Positions 36,433 to 46,034 of a stretch of 64,000 nucleotides of DNA are shown here, one piece after another. Below the pieces are notes generated by a model. That model saw only the letters and a list, made by a program, of their open reading frames with translations, did no database searches and was not told the origin of the DNA. The stretch's first letter is position 1, and each line of letters starts with the position of its first letter. The translations under genes were made by a program, and so were the position numbers. The stretch lies in NCBI RefSeq assembly GCF_001767395.1, contig NZ_CP017014.1, positions 4,380,449 to 4,444,448 on the forward strand, written 5' to 3'. This DNA is from Rhodococcus sp. WMMA185. Its GTDB lineage: Bacteria > Actinomycetota > Actinomycetes > Mycobacteriales > Mycobacteriaceae.

Positions 36433-37008
36433 TCAGGTGTTGACGCCGTAGTCGCGGGCGATTCCGGCCAGCCCGGATGCATATCCTTGGCCGATCGCAC
36501 GGAACTTCCAGTCCGCACCATTGCGGTACAACTCACCGAAGACCATCGCCGTCTCGGTGGACGCGTCCTCGGACAGGTCGTAGCGGGCAAGCTCGGCCCC
36601 GTTGGACTTGTCTACGACGCGGATGTAGGCGTTGCGTACCTGGCCGAAAGACTGCGCACGCGCGTCCGCATCGTAGATCGAGACGGGGAACACAATGCTC
36701 TCGATGTTGGCCGGGACGGCCGCGAGGTCGACGTTGATCACTTCGTCGTCTCCCTCACCAGCGCCGGTGGTGTTGTCGCCGGCGTGTTCGATCGAGCCGT
36801 CGGGCGAACGGAGATTGTTGAAGAAGACGAAGTACTGGTCTGACACAACCTTCTTGTCTGCACCCGCGCCGATGGCGCTCGCGTCGAGGTCGAAATCGGT
36901 GCCGGTGGTCGAGCGGGCATCCCATCCGAGGCCGACGGCCACCGCAGTCAGGTTCGGCGCCTCTTTCGTGAGGGAAACGTTGCCGCCCTTGGTCAAGCTG
37001 ACACCCAT
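36433..37008 (-). CDS. terD: TerD-family calcium-binding stress protein
   Basis: This 191-residue cytoplasmic protein has the standard TerD length and sequence: [18 protein letters not shown] at the start, [18 protein letters not shown], and the calcium-binding [19 protein letters not shown]. The ATG at 37008 follows GAAAGGA. In other bacteria TerD proteins are needed for tellurite tolerance and protect against oxidative and envelope stress. Here it diverges from the aldolase operon at 37315. Confidence 0.95.
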   Translation of the reverse strand: MGVSLTKGGNVSLTKEAPNLTAVAVGLGWDARSTTGTDFDLDASAIGAGADKKVVSDQYFVFFNNLRSPDGSIEHAGDNTTGAGEGDDEVINVDLAAVPANIESIVFPVSIYDADARAQSFGQVRNAYIRVVDKSNGAELARYDLSEDASTETAMVFGELYRNGADWKFRAIGQGYASGLAGIARDYGVNT

Positions 37009-37314
37009 TCGCGGGTCCTTTCGGGATGAGGTGAGTGAACCCTCGACCACTGCCGAAGCTCCGGGTTCGTCGTGCAGCATCACGATAGTGAATGATGTTC
37101 GCAGTGTTTCCCGAGATCGACAACCGCTAGAGCATGTCAGGGCCCAGATTGTGCAGAACGCCACTCGTTCGCCTACCCTGCCGTGTCCCGGGAGTTGGGC
37201 GCTCCCGGTTTCGGCGGACCATGTTCACCACCAAGCCGTGGTGGACCGCGAGACGAGAAAGCGAACAGTAGAACCTTGGCACGGGGGACGATGAGCGTCG
37301 GCGAAGAGATCACA

Positions 37315-38502
37315 ATGTCGGGTGTCGAACTGGCGGCACCGGTACGCCACTTCCACCACCTCGATCCCGAAACCCACGGGCGGCTGTTCCTGCATCCGCC
37401 GCAGGATCTGTGGCCGGACGAGGATCGGTCGGTACTGGCGGTGGCGTTGGGGGCCACGCTGTACGTACCTGCGACGAGGCCGAACCTGGCGGAGACCATT
37501 CTGCGCAGGTCGAGCGACGGGGTGTGCTCGATGGTCCTGGATCTCGAGGATGCCGTCGCCGATCACCAGGTGGAATCGGCACTGCTCAACGCCGTTGATG
37601 CGCTCGACCGGATCGCGGCAGTCGGTGGCGCCCGGATGCAGCTGTTCGTGCGGGTTCGGGAGGCCGCTGACATTCGCCGCATCTCCGGCTCGCTGACCAC
37701 CGGCACCGAAGTGCTGTCGGGGTTCGTCCTTCCCAAGTTCGGCAGCGCGACCGGGGGCGCGTTTCTCGACGAGTTGGCCACCGCGTCCGAGCAACTCGGC
37801 AAACGCTTGTATGCGATGCCCGTGCTCGAGTCGTCGAGGGTGGTGCACCTCGAGACCCGCGACGACGAACTCGCGAAGATCGCGCTATTGCTCGACGAAC
37901 ATCGTGCCAACATCCTTGCGGTGCGGATCGGGGCCACCGATATGTGCGGCACGTTCGGCATCCGGCGTGATCGCGATCTCACCATCTACGACGTCCGTGT
38001 GGTCGCGGACGCGATCGCCGCAATCGTCAATATCCTCGGCCGCACCGACGGCACCGGGCATGTGATCACCGGACCCGTGTGGGAGTACTTCGCTGACCAC
38101 GAGAGGATGTTCCGGCCCACTTTGCGCGCCACGCCCTTCGAAGAGCACGACAAGGTGCGCTTTCGCCAGCAGTTGGTGAGCAGGGACATGGACGGTCTCT
38201 TGCGGGAGATCGCTCTCGACCGCGCAAACGGTATCCAGGGGAAGACGGTCATCCACCCGACGCATGTCGTTGCCGTCCATGCGCTCTCCGCTGTCACGCA
38301 CGAGGAGTACCACGATGCGCTCGACATTCTCGGGAGTGGTGGCGCCGGTGGTGTCCAGGCGTCGGGGTATCGCAACAAGATGAATGAAATGCGCCCCCAC
38401 CGAAGTTGGGCCGAGAAGACACTCGTCCGAGCGAAAGTGTTCGGCGTCACACATGAGGGAGTCACGTTCGTGGACCTATTGACCGCATCGGCCGTCCAGT
38501 GA
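37315..38502 (+). CDS. HpcH/HpaI aldolase/citrate lyase-family protein, operon copy
   Basis: This 395-residue CitE-like protein is the first gene of the Ter-linked biosynthetic operon. It matches the copy at 33026 over nearly its full length, with the same LDLEDAVADHQVE, PKFGSATGG, MPVLESS and RIGATDMCGTFGIRRDRDLTIYDV segments. The ATG at 37315 gives an N-terminus equal to that of the paralogue; an ATG at 37291 has a G-rich site closer to it. It probably forms or breaks a C-C bond on an acyl or keto acid that is then joined to a ribosyl moiety by the next enzyme (inference from published genome analyses of ter clusters). Confidence 0.9.
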   Translation: MSGVELAAPVRHFHHLDPETHGRLFLHPPQDLWPDEDRSVLAVALGATLYVPATRPNLAETILRRSSDGVCSMVLDLEDAVADHQVESALLNAVDALDRIAAVGGARMQLFVRVREAADIRRISGSLTTGTEVLSGFVLPKFGSATGGAFLDELATASEQLGKRLYAMPVLESSRVVHLETRDDELAKIALLLDEHRANILAVRIGATDMCGTFGIRRDRDLTIYDVRVVADAIAAIVNILGRTDGTGHVITGPVWEYFADHERMFRPTLRATPFEEHDKVRFRQQLVSRDMDGLLREIALDRANGIQGKTVIHPTHVVAVHALSAVTHEEYHDALDILGSGGAGGVQASGYRNKMNEMRPHRSWAEKTLVRAKVFGVTHEGVTFVDLLTASAVQ

Positions 38503-39782
38503 CCCTGCATGCATCGTATCCTGAAGTGCACTGGGCCACAGAGTATCTGGGGTTAGAATTTACCCACATCGGTTCGGGTGTCGGGATGACCATCTCGGAT
38601 CTGGTCATGCCGGGACTGCGGCGTAACCCTCGCCGCGCGCATCTACTCGTCTCGACGGTCCTCGGCAAGCACGTGCCCACCGATCCGGACATCGTGATCG
38701 GCGCGGGTGAGCGCCTCGCCGATCAGGTGACCAACGTCCTCGGGGCGGACGCAGATCCGGTGGTATTCGGATTCGCCGAGACCGCCACCGGTCTGGGTCA
38801 TTGCGTCGCCACCCGGTTGAACGCCAGGTGTTACCTGCATTCAACGCGCCGGGATGTGCCCCAGATCGGGACGCTCGCCGGGTTCGAGGAGGGGCACTCG
38901 CACGCCACCAGCCATCAACTGCAGCCCACGTCGGCCGATTTGTTTGCCAATGACCATCCTCTCGTGCTGGTGGATGACGAGATCTCGACAGGCGCCACGG
39001 CCGTTGACGCGATACGCGCTCTGCACGAACACAGTCCCCGTGGGCGATACGTCATTGCATCGCTGGTCGATATGCGTGCGCAGGAGCATCGGGACGCCGT
39101 CGATATTGCGGCCGCCGAACTCGGTGTACAGATCGACAGTGTGAGCCTGGCGGAGGGGCACACCGTCCTTCCGGACGGGCTCGTCGAGTCGGTCGGCGCC
39201 CTTCCGGACCCGGTGCTCAACCCGGTCGGGACGCGGATCGGAGGCGTTGAGCGTCTCGATATCGACTGGCCTGCAGCAGTTCCGGAGGGCGGTCGGCACG
39301 GGTTCCTGCGAGAAAACACCGAGGAGTTCGATGCGGCGATTCGTGAGTCGGCAAGGACGCTCGGAGCACGTCTAGACCACCAGCGCCCAGTGATCGTGGT
39401 CGGGCACGAAGAGTTGATGTACCTCCCGTTGCGGATCGCCCGAGCCCTGTCGGACTCCGGGTACCGCGTTCGATTCCAGACGACGACACGGTCACCGGCC
39501 TACGTGCTCGATCGGCCGGGGTACCCGCTGCGGCGAGGATTCCGCTTCATCGCGCCGGAGAACGGTGAAGACCAGCCACGATTCGTCTACAACGCGCAAT
39601 GGTCGAACGAGGACCCCCTCGTGGTGGCGGTGATCGACGAGGCGGCTGACACCGATCGGCTCACCGCACGCGACGGTCTGCTCGACGTTCTCACCGCGTC
39701 TGGAACCGATGTGCTCCTCGCCGTGGTGTCCGGCGCAGACCCGCTGTCTCTGAGAGCCGCACGCCTGGGAGCGTCGGCGTGA
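38499..39782 (+). CDS. phosphoribosyltransferase with TRSP-like C-terminal domain
   Basis: This 427-residue protein has the PRPP-binding motif LVLVDDEISTGAT at about residues 155-167 within a type I phosphoribosyltransferase domain. A second half containing PVIVVGHEELMYLPLRIARALSDSGYRVRFQTTTRSP is the TRSP-type partner domain found in ter biosynthetic clusters. Its GTG overlaps the aldolase stop by 4 bases and its stop overlaps the next start by GTGA. It is expected to make an N- or C-ribosyl compound, possibly a nucleoside-like metabolite (inference). Confidence 0.9.
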   Translation: MTLHASYPEVHWATEYLGLEFTHIGSGVGMTISDLVMPGLRRNPRRAHLLVSTVLGKHVPTDPDIVIGAGERLADQVTNVLGADADPVVFGFAETATGLGHCVATRLNARCYLHSTRRDVPQIGTLAGFEEGHSHATSHQLQPTSADLFANDHPLVLVDDEISTGATAVDAIRALHEHSPRGRYVIASLVDMRAQEHRDAVDIAAAELGVQIDSVSLAEGHTVLPDGLVESVGALPDPVLNPVGTRIGGVERLDIDWPAAVPEGGRHGFLRENTEEFDAAIRESARTLGARLDHQRPVIVVGHEELMYLPLRIARALSDSGYRVRFQTTTRSPAYVLDRPGYPLRRGFRFIAPENGEDQPRFVYNAQWSNEDPLVVAVIDEAADTDRLTARDGLLDVLTASGTDVLLAVVSGADPLSLRAARLGASA

Positions 39783-40888
39783 CGGCGCCGCTTGTCGGCC
39801 CGGGCTTCGGCTCCTACACAGCCGACGAAGTGGGCTGGCTCCTGAAGGATCTGTCACATCTGAACCTCGAAGCCGATGTCGCCGAACGGGAGCGCCGCAT
39901 CCAGTCCGGTGATGCTCACTACGCCGAGACGCTGCCCATCGAGTACCAACCCGATGAGCGGTACCGCGAACTGTTCGAGAAGGTGTTGCAGGACAGTTCC
40001 ATCCGGCTGGCGCGCGCAGTAGGCTCGCTCACCGACCTCGTGCTGGCCGAACGGGGCCGCGACATCACACTGGCTTCACTCGCCCGCGCGGGTACGCCGG
40101 TCGGTGTGCTGATGCGGCGCTGGGCACGTGAGGTCCACGGGTTGGACCTGCCGCATTACGCCGTCTCGATCGTCCGGGACCGGGGAATCGATTCCGTGGC
40201 TCTCGATTACCTGGCGCGACATCATGATCCGAAGAACGTGGTCTTCGTCGACGGCTGGACGGGCAAGGGTGCTATCACACGCGAGTTGTCGCAGGCGCTC
40301 GCCGCCCATCATGATGCCGGTGGTGCGGAGTTCAACGACGATCTGGCAGTCCTGGCCGACCCGGGGCACTGCGTCCGTACGTTCGGTACCCGCGACGACT
40401 TCCTGATCGCCTCGGCGTGTCTGAACTCCACCGTCTCCGGGCTGGTGTCACGCACTGTCCTGAACGACACGTTGATCGGCCCCAGTGACTTCCACGGCGC
40501 CAAGTTCTACGCGCACCTCGCGGGCGACGACGTATCCAACCACCTCCTGGACACGGTCAGTGCCGCGTTCGCCGACGTGCGCGCGCATGTTGCCGGCGAC
40601 GTCGAGGAATTGTTGCGGACCGATCGAAAGCCGACGTGGGACGGCTGGAAGTCCGTCGAGGCGGTTCGGGAGCAGTACGGAATCGCGAGTGTGAACTTCG
40701 TCAAGCCAGGAGTTGGCGAAACGACGAGGGTGCTCCTGAGGCGGGTGCCTTGGCGGGTACTCGTCCGCGACCTCGACGCTCCCGAGCATGCGCACATCCG
40801 GTTGCTCGCCGATGCACGATCGGTGCCCGTCGAAGAGGTTCCCTCCCTGGCATATTCATGCATGGGCCTGATCAAGGATTTGGCATGA
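39779..40888 (+). CDS. StiP-type protein with PELOTA-like C-terminus
   Basis: This 369-residue protein is of the family annotated as cysteine protease StiP. It carries the conserved FGSYTADEVGWLLKDL start, the VFVDGWTGKGAITREL segment and CLNSTVSGLVSRTVLN. The last 60 or so residues (RVLVRDLDAPEHAHIRLLADARSVPVEEVPSLAYSCMGLI) resemble a PELOTA RNA-binding fold. Protease activity is a family prediction and is not evident from a classical Cys-His pair. It is translationally coupled to the genes on both sides (GTGA, ATGA). Confidence 0.87.
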   Translation: MTAPLVGPGFGSYTADEVGWLLKDLSHLNLEADVAERERRIQSGDAHYAETLPIEYQPDERYRELFEKVLQDSSIRLARAVGSLTDLVLAERGRDITLASLARAGTPVGVLMRRWAREVHGLDLPHYAVSIVRDRGIDSVALDYLARHHDPKNVVFVDGWTGKGAITRELSQALAAHHDAGGAEFNDDLAVLADPGHCVRTFGTRDDFLIASACLNSTVSGLVSRTVLNDTLIGPSDFHGAKFYAHLAGDDVSNHLLDTVSAAFADVRAHVAGDVEELLRTDRKPTWDGWKSVEAVREQYGIASVNFVKPGVGETTRVLLRRVPWRVLVRDLDAPEHAHIRLLADARSVPVEEVPSLAYSCMGLIKDLA

Positions 40889-41763
40889 CAGCGCTGATCG
40901 CAACCGACCTCGACCGGACCATGATCTACTCGCGTGGTGCCATGGAACTGGCTGTGACCGAGAGCGATGTGGCAGCCGGGATCGCGGAAGAGGATCTGCT
41001 CTGCGTCGAGGTTTATGACGGCAAGCCGCTGTCCTACGTCACGTCGGACGCTGATGCCATGCTGCGGCGGCTTACCGAGACCGCGGTGGTCGTCCCCACC
41101 ACCACCCGCACTGTCGCGCAGTTCCAACGGATCGAACTACCTGGGGCTCCGTGGCGGTACGCAATTACCACCAACGGTGGAAACATACTGGTCGACGGTG
41201 TACCCGACGAACAGTGGCGGGCCGATGTAGCAAGCGCGATGGCCGACGGTGCAGCTTCCCTGTCGGAGATCGTCGACGAGTTGGCTCGCCGGGTCGAGGA
41301 CAGTTGGGTTCGCTCGTCCCGAATTGCCGATGAGCTGTTCTCGTACCTGGTCGTGGACGTCGAGACGATGCCCTCGGGGTTCGTGGAGGACTGGAACGAG
41401 TGGTGCGAGCGCCGAGGGTGGGGAGCATCCCGGCAGGGTCGCAAGATTTACACGATGCCGAACGCGGTGTGCAAGAGTCGCGCGGTGGCGGAGGTCCGTT
41501 CGCGGCTCGTCGACGACGGGGTGCTCACACCGGAAGCCCCCGTCCTGGCTGCCGGAGACGGCGCACTCGACGCGGCCATGCTGAGTGCGGCCGACGCCGC
41601 GATCCGCCCTCGGCACGGCGAACTCGAGGCACTCGACTGGCAGCGTCCGGGTGTGGCTGTTACCGGTAGCAGCGGCATCGCCGCCGGTGAGGAGATTCTG
41701 AGATGGTTCTCGAAGCACGTCGAACGCGGCACCGATACTCAGGCGGGCGCATCCTCTTTGTAG
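40885..41763 (+). CDS. HAD-family phosphatase of the ter biosynthetic operon
   Basis: This 292-residue HAD hydrolase of the Cof/sucrose-phosphatase type has motif I DLDRT (Asp8, Asp10), a threonine-rich motif II (VVPTTTRTVAQF), a lysine in MPNAVCKSRAV and motif IV AAGDGALDAAML. It is the fourth coupled gene after the aldolase, phosphoribosyltransferase and StiP genes and would remove the phosphate left from PRPP chemistry. The ATG at 40885 overlaps the StiP stop. Confidence 0.9.
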   Translation: MTALIATDLDRTMIYSRGAMELAVTESDVAAGIAEEDLLCVEVYDGKPLSYVTSDADAMLRRLTETAVVVPTTTRTVAQFQRIELPGAPWRYAITTNGGNILVDGVPDEQWRADVASAMADGAASLSEIVDELARRVEDSWVRSSRIADELFSYLVVDVETMPSGFVEDWNEWCERRGWGASRQGRKIYTMPNAVCKSRAVAEVRSRLVDDGVLTPEAPVLAAGDGALDAAMLSAADAAIRPRHGELEALDWQRPGVAVTGSSGIAAGEEILRWFSKHVERGTDTQAGASSL

Positions 41764-41817
41764 CTTGTACGCAAACCCGGCCCGCAATGCGAGGCCCGCA
41801 ATGAAGGAATGATCGCA

Positions 41818-42978
41818 GTGCCCACTCAGCTTGCCAAGGGTCAGAATGGCCCACTGAGCGCCGACGACGTCATCGTCACCCTCGATCTGACGGCCGCCGC
41901 CGACCTGTCCGCGCTTCTCGTGACCGAAGCGGGGAAGGTGCGTTCGGACGCAGACTTCGTCTTCTTCAATCAGCCGAGCGGCCCGGGTGTGCAACTCGTT
42001 CCCGGAATAAGTGGGCAGCAAGCCTCGCTGAGAGTTTCCCTCGCGGCGGTGCCTGCGGACGTCGCACGGGTGCGTGCAGTGATCACGCTCGAGGATGCGA
42101 ACCTCGAGTTCGGAGGGTTTGCGCCACCGACCGCCAGAGTTGCAGATGCGTCCGGCAATCTCTTGTACGAGTACAAGATCGAGGGCCTGGACTCGGAATC
42201 GGTCGTCATCGCGCTCGAGCTGTATCGTCGCCAGGGTGCATGGAAGGTCCGCGCCGTCGGGCAGGGCTATGCCGGCGGATTCGCGGCGCTCGTCACAGAT
42301 CATGGGGTGTCCGTCGACGACGAGCCCGCACCCGCCGCGGCCGCTGCCGCGCGGACCGCGGCGCCTGAAGCTCCGGCCGAGGTCAGCCTCACGAAGTCGC
42401 GTCCGGTCAGCCTGATCAAGGGGCAGAAGGTGACGCTCCGCAAGGATGGCGGCGTAGCGCTGACACAAATCCAGATGGGTCTCGGCTGGGATCCGATCGA
42501 GAAGCGCGGGATGTTCGGTAGTCGGTCCGCCAACATCGACCTCGATGCGTCCGCCGTCTTGTTCGTGGACGACACCGTGGTGGACATCGCCTACTACCGG
42601 CAGCTCACGTCGAAGGACGGGTCGATCCGTCATCAAGGAGACAACCTGACCGGGGCGGGTGCGGGCGACGACGAGGTGATATTCGCAGACCTCACGCGAA
42701 TCTCGCCGAACGTGACGACCGTCATGTTCATCGTGACGTCCTACCGCGGCCATACGTTCGAGCAGGTCAAGAATGCTTTCTGCCGCCTGGTGGACACCAC
42801 GACGCATGCGGAACTCGCCCGGTTCACACTCCAAGGTGGAATGCCCTTCACGGCAATGGTGATGGCCAAGGTCTACCGATCCGGCACTCAGTGGAAGTTG
42901 CAGGCGATCGGGGAGGGTATCGAGGCCAAGCACCCTGGCGAGGCCGTGCCTCAACTCGCGCGCTTCCTGGGCGCATGA
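41818..42978 (+). CDS. two-domain TerD-family protein
   Basis: This protein of about 386 residues contains two TerD-like domains joined by an Ala/Pro-rich linker near residues 165-190. The C-terminal domain keeps the calcium site (NIDLDASAVL and DNLTGAGAGDDEVIFADL). The N-terminal domain has lost it (GVQLVPGISGQQASLRVSL), so only one half should bind calcium in the usual way. The GTG at 41818 follows GAAGGAA at a good distance; the ATG at 41809 has the site directly against it. It follows the HAD gene by 54 bp. Confidence 0.9.
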   Translation: MPTQLAKGQNGPLSADDVIVTLDLTAAADLSALLVTEAGKVRSDADFVFFNQPSGPGVQLVPGISGQQASLRVSLAAVPADVARVRAVITLEDANLEFGGFAPPTARVADASGNLLYEYKIEGLDSESVVIALELYRRQGAWKVRAVGQGYAGGFAALVTDHGVSVDDEPAPAAAAAARTAAPEAPAEVSLTKSRPVSLIKGQKVTLRKDGGVALTQIQMGLGWDPIEKRGMFGSRSANIDLDASAVLFVDDTVVDIAYYRQLTSKDGSIRHQGDNLTGAGAGDDEVIFADLTRISPNVTTVMFIVTSYRGHTFEQVKNAFCRLVDTTTHAELARFTLQGGMPFTAMVMAKVYRSGTQWKLQAIGEGIEAKHPGEAVPQLARFLGA

Positions 42979-43087
42979 TTTCCGTTCGATCCGCAGATCT
43001 CGTGCATGCGTCGCACCCCGGGAATCCGGCGCGACGCGTACACACGTGGTGCGGATCCACCCTCACACATTCCGAAAGGCTCTCTCA

Positions 43088-43783
43088 ATGACCAGCACGG
43101 GTGGCCAATCGATCGGTGAGTACCTGATCAGTTCGAGGTCGATGGCGGAATACCGGGCGATGTTCGCGCTGAGCAACTCGGATCTGGCAGGCACTGTGCT
43201 CGACTGTCCCGGTGGCGGCTCGAGTTTCACGGCGTCGGCGCACGAACTCGGTGTCGACGCAGTGGCTGTCGATCCTGTGTACCGCAGACCGGCGGCGGAG
43301 ATAGCCCAGCGCGCCCTGGACGAGGTCGCGCGTGGTTCCGATTGGCTGGCGAAGAACAGCGACCAGTACCGCTGGGACTTCTACGGCGATTTGGAGGGGC
43401 ATCAGAGGATGCGCTGTGAATCGGCTGAGAAGTTCGCCACTGACATCGGTGCGCACCCGGAACGGTATCGGGCGGGCGCGTTGCCGCGGCTACCGTTTCC
43501 GGACGGCACGTTCGACCTCGTGTTGTCGTCTCACCTGTTGTTCACCTACGCAGACCGTCTCGACCACCGGTTCCACATCGCCGCGTTGCGAGAGTTCGCG
43601 CGAGTGGCGAGGGGAAATGTTCGGGTGTTCCCGCTAGTGGACCAGGCAGGAGAGCAGCTGGACGATCTATTGCCACCACTGTTGGTCGAACTCGAATCGT
43701 TGGGGCTCCGACCACAGGTCCGGACCGTCGACTACGAGTTCCAACGCGGCGCCGATGCGATGCTCATGTTCGACGCGAGCTAG
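43088..43783 (+). CDS. SAM-dependent methyltransferase-like protein
   Basis: This 231-residue protein has a class I methyltransferase core: the glycine motif LDCPGGGSSFTASAHELG, an acidic residue in VAVDPVY, and FPDGTFDLVLSSHLLFTYAD before the LREFARVARGNVRVFPL strand-helix. The substrate is unknown. The ATG at 43088 follows CGAAAGG. It lies just after the ter cluster on the same strand and may be part of its output, but there is a 109-bp gap. Confidence 0.87.
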   Translation: MTSTGGQSIGEYLISSRSMAEYRAMFALSNSDLAGTVLDCPGGGSSFTASAHELGVDAVAVDPVYRRPAAEIAQRALDEVARGSDWLAKNSDQYRWDFYGDLEGHQRMRCESAEKFATDIGAHPERYRAGALPRLPFPDGTFDLVLSSHLLFTYADRLDHRFHIAALREFARVARGNVRVFPLVDQAGEQLDDLLPPLLVELESLGLRPQVRTVDYEFQRGADAMLMFDAS

Positions 43784-43890
43784 TCTCACCCCTGGTGTTC
43801 TGCCGTGAGCCGACCGAACTTGTTGGCTTCCCGTTCGATACGGGACAAGTGGCGAGGGCGGTATGACACGGAGAGTCGAACGAGGCGGTA

Positions 43891-44379
43891 ATGGATCTGG
43901 TCGTGAGTGAGGTGAGCCGACTGTTGGCACACGCTCGCGGAAATGAATCGGCGTCGGTCTTCGGGCTGGTGCGAACTGTGGAGCGGATGCGGGGCAGGCC
44001 GCTGACCGTGAGGGAAAGCGCGGAGTTGGCGCCGGGGACGTTCGGTTTGTGGCGCAACGGGCACGACCGGGACGAGGTGCTCTACGCGCCATGGGTCGCG
44101 GCGCCCGATCGGACGGTGGCGCACGAACTCGGGCACATCGTGCTCGGGCATCATGGGCTGCCCGTGGAAGAGGCTGCTCGACACACCCTGCCGTCCGAAT
44201 GGCATGACATGGCGTCGTTCATGCTTCGTCAGTGCGGCCAAGATTCGGGCGGGGACGAGGATCTGTTGCAGCTGGAGCGAGACGCGGAGGGGTTCGCATC
44301 AGAGCTGTGTCGACGGATCTCAGGCGTGGGCCGGGCACGCTCGGCGCGCATTCGTTCGCATTTCAACGAAATTTTGTGA
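43891..44379 (+). CDS. ImmA/IrrE-type metallo-endopeptidase
   Basis: This 162-residue protein has a single zinc-peptidase domain with HELGH at residues 78-82 and a downstream acidic helix (ERDAEGFASELCRRI) supplying the third ligand. Such enzymes typically cleave a partner XRE-type repressor. A candidate XRE regulator lies at 46100 on the opposite strand. The gene stands 3 bases from the membrane protein that follows. Confidence 0.9.
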   Translation: MDLVVSEVSRLLAHARGNESASVFGLVRTVERMRGRPLTVRESAELAPGTFGLWRNGHDRDEVLYAPWVAAPDRTVAHELGHIVLGHHGLPVEEAARHTLPSEWHDMASFMLRQCGQDSGGDEDLLQLERDAEGFASELCRRISGVGRARSARIRSHFNEIL

Positions 44380-44382
44380 TCC

Positions 44383-45468
44383 ATGGCCTTGATGATTGCG
44401 TTGTCGGTGCTGCTCTGGTCTGCCGCTGTGACCAGGACGCGGCGGTGGTGGCAGGCCAGGTCGGTGTTCGCGTTCGGGGCGGCCATCGTATTCACATTCA
44501 TGGCGTCGCACACCACCGTCAATATCGGGCCCATCGACCGCGCGGTCAGCGATGCGCTAGGGGTCCCGAATGCGACGTCGGCGGTCAAACATGTGGTGTT
44601 CCTGGGGATCTGCCTGGGTGCCTCGCTCATGCTGGTGGCACTTCGGGTGACCGCGGCACACGCCCAACGCCGATGGGTGGCGCCGGTATTCCTCAGCTGG
44701 GTGGCGGCGTCGGCCGCGGCCCTCGCATTCTTCTTCTCCGCCGCTCGCGTTCCGCAGGCCGAAACGGGTTACCAGTTCGACAAGCTGTATGCGCACCTTC
44801 CCGGTTACGCGGAGGCTGCAGCTTTGGTCATGGGCGTGGCGGCGGTGGTCTGCACGATGATCACGATTGTCGTGTTGTTGGGATGGGACGTCGGCACGCC
44901 GGAGGGTCGTGGCCTCGCCATTCTTGCTCCCGGTGTCGCGATTCTCGCGTTCTATGCATGGATGAGAACCGGTTACATCACGGCCGCCCGGGCAGGGTGG
45001 GTCGAGCCGACTTCCGCGCTATTCGATTTGTCCACCAAGCTGGCGGCCATCGGGATCCTTTTTACGGCAACGGGTCTGATGTGGGCGAGTGCCGAAGGAG
45101 GAATCGCGGTGCGCCTGCAGCGTCGAGACATCGCGCAGTTGCATCGAAATTTGGTTGGCGAGCGCTGGCCGGGTGTCGCGCGTGACTCTCACGCCACCGC
45201 CGGACCCGTTCGCTATACGGAGGACAGAGCCAGTGAGGTACTCGACGCGCTCTCGATGCAGGCACGCCGCGATGGGCTTCCCGAGGTCGGGCATGGGATC
45301 GCGACACCTGAGTCGATAGCGGATTGGTTGCGAACGGGCGAACCCAGAGGCATTGGGGTCTGCGACCTTCGTCCGCCCGCGGACACTGACGCTGTGAAAT
45401 GGGTCCGCTCCGTCGGCCGGGCCTATCGGTCGAAGCCGGTTCCAACCTCGGTAGGTGACTTGACGTGA
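44383..45468 (+). CDS. MAB_1171c-family membrane protein
   Basis: This 361-residue protein has seven hydrophobic helices in the first 240 residues, then a cytoplasmic tail of about 120 residues (VRLQRRDIAQLHRNLVGERWPGVA... ESIADWLRTGEPRG). Layout and length match the mycobacterial MAB_1171c family, called a putative transporter but without known substrate. These genes commonly sit beside ImmA/IrrE peptidases and XRE regulators, as here. Its ATG lies 3 bases after the peptidase stop, and it overlaps the next gene by ATGA-type coupling. Confidence 0.85.
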   Translation: MALMIALSVLLWSAAVTRTRRWWQARSVFAFGAAIVFTFMASHTTVNIGPIDRAVSDALGVPNATSAVKHVVFLGICLGASLMLVALRVTAAHAQRRWVAPVFLSWVAASAAALAFFFSAARVPQAETGYQFDKLYAHLPGYAEAAALVMGVAAVVCTMITIVVLLGWDVGTPEGRGLAILAPGVAILAFYAWMRTGYITAARAGWVEPTSALFDLSTKLAAIGILFTATGLMWASAEGGIAVRLQRRDIAQLHRNLVGERWPGVARDSHATAGPVRYTEDRASEVLDALSMQARRDGLPEVGHGIATPESIADWLRTGEPRGIGVCDLRPPADTDAVKWVRSVGRAYRSKPVPTSVGDLT

Positions 45469-46034
45469 AGGCTTTTCTCGCACGACTCCTCACGGAGATT
45501 GCCGCCCCGTGGACGGTCAACGTCGCGTCGTGTCTGATTCTCGGGTGGTCTATCGGACACCCCGGTTGGGGGGCATTCGTCGCCCTGTTCACTGGAGTGC
45601 TGCCGATGGTGCTCATCGTGGGAGGTATGGCGCGAGAGCGCATCGGAAACCACCACGTCACCGAGCATTCCGAGCGCCATGGTCTGATTCTGGCGATTCT
45701 CGCGCTGGTCCTCGTAGCCCTCGTCGTGCAACTTCTCGCGGACGCACCGTCCGAGATGATAGCCCTGACCTGCGCGGGATTGGCGACCCTTGGAGTCATC
45801 GCGGTATGGACCTCCGTCTTGCATGTCAAGGCGTCAGTCCATCTGGCCGTGTGGTGCGGTGTGATTGCCATCCTCGCCGTCGCGCTCAGTCCGTGGTGGT
45901 GGCTGGGTCTGGTTCTGGCGCCGGCCATCGCCTGGTCACGGATCAACCTGGGCCATCACACGTTGGTGCAGATTGTGGTCGGTGCGGCGACGGGATTTGC
46001 CATCGCCCCGTTGGTCTACCTCCTGGTGGCCTGA
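45465..46034 (+). CDS. PAP2-like membrane protein
   Basis: This 189-residue protein has about five hydrophobic helices. The C-terminal SRINLGHHTLVQIVVGAATG resembles PAP2 phosphatase motif 3 (SRxxxGxHxxxD), but the final aspartate is glutamine, and motif 1 is not obvious. It may be a degenerate or repurposed PAP2 protein. It is coupled to the membrane protein upstream by a 4-base overlap (45465-45468). The stop codon lies inside a 15-bp tandem repeat. Confidence 0.78.
   Translation: MKAFLARLLTEIAAPWTVNVASCLILGWSIGHPGWGAFVALFTGVLPMVLIVGGMARERIGNHHVTEHSERHGLILAILALVLVALVVQLLADAPSEMIALTCAGLATLGVIAVWTSVLHVKASVHLAVWCGVIAILAVALSPWWWLGLVLAPAIAWSRINLGHHTLVQIVVGAATGFAIAPLVYLLVA

Noticed and set aside
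41137..42954. 605-codon minus-strand frame across the HAD and two-domain TerD genes
   Set aside because: It is antisense to two well-recognised proteins and has no domain features.
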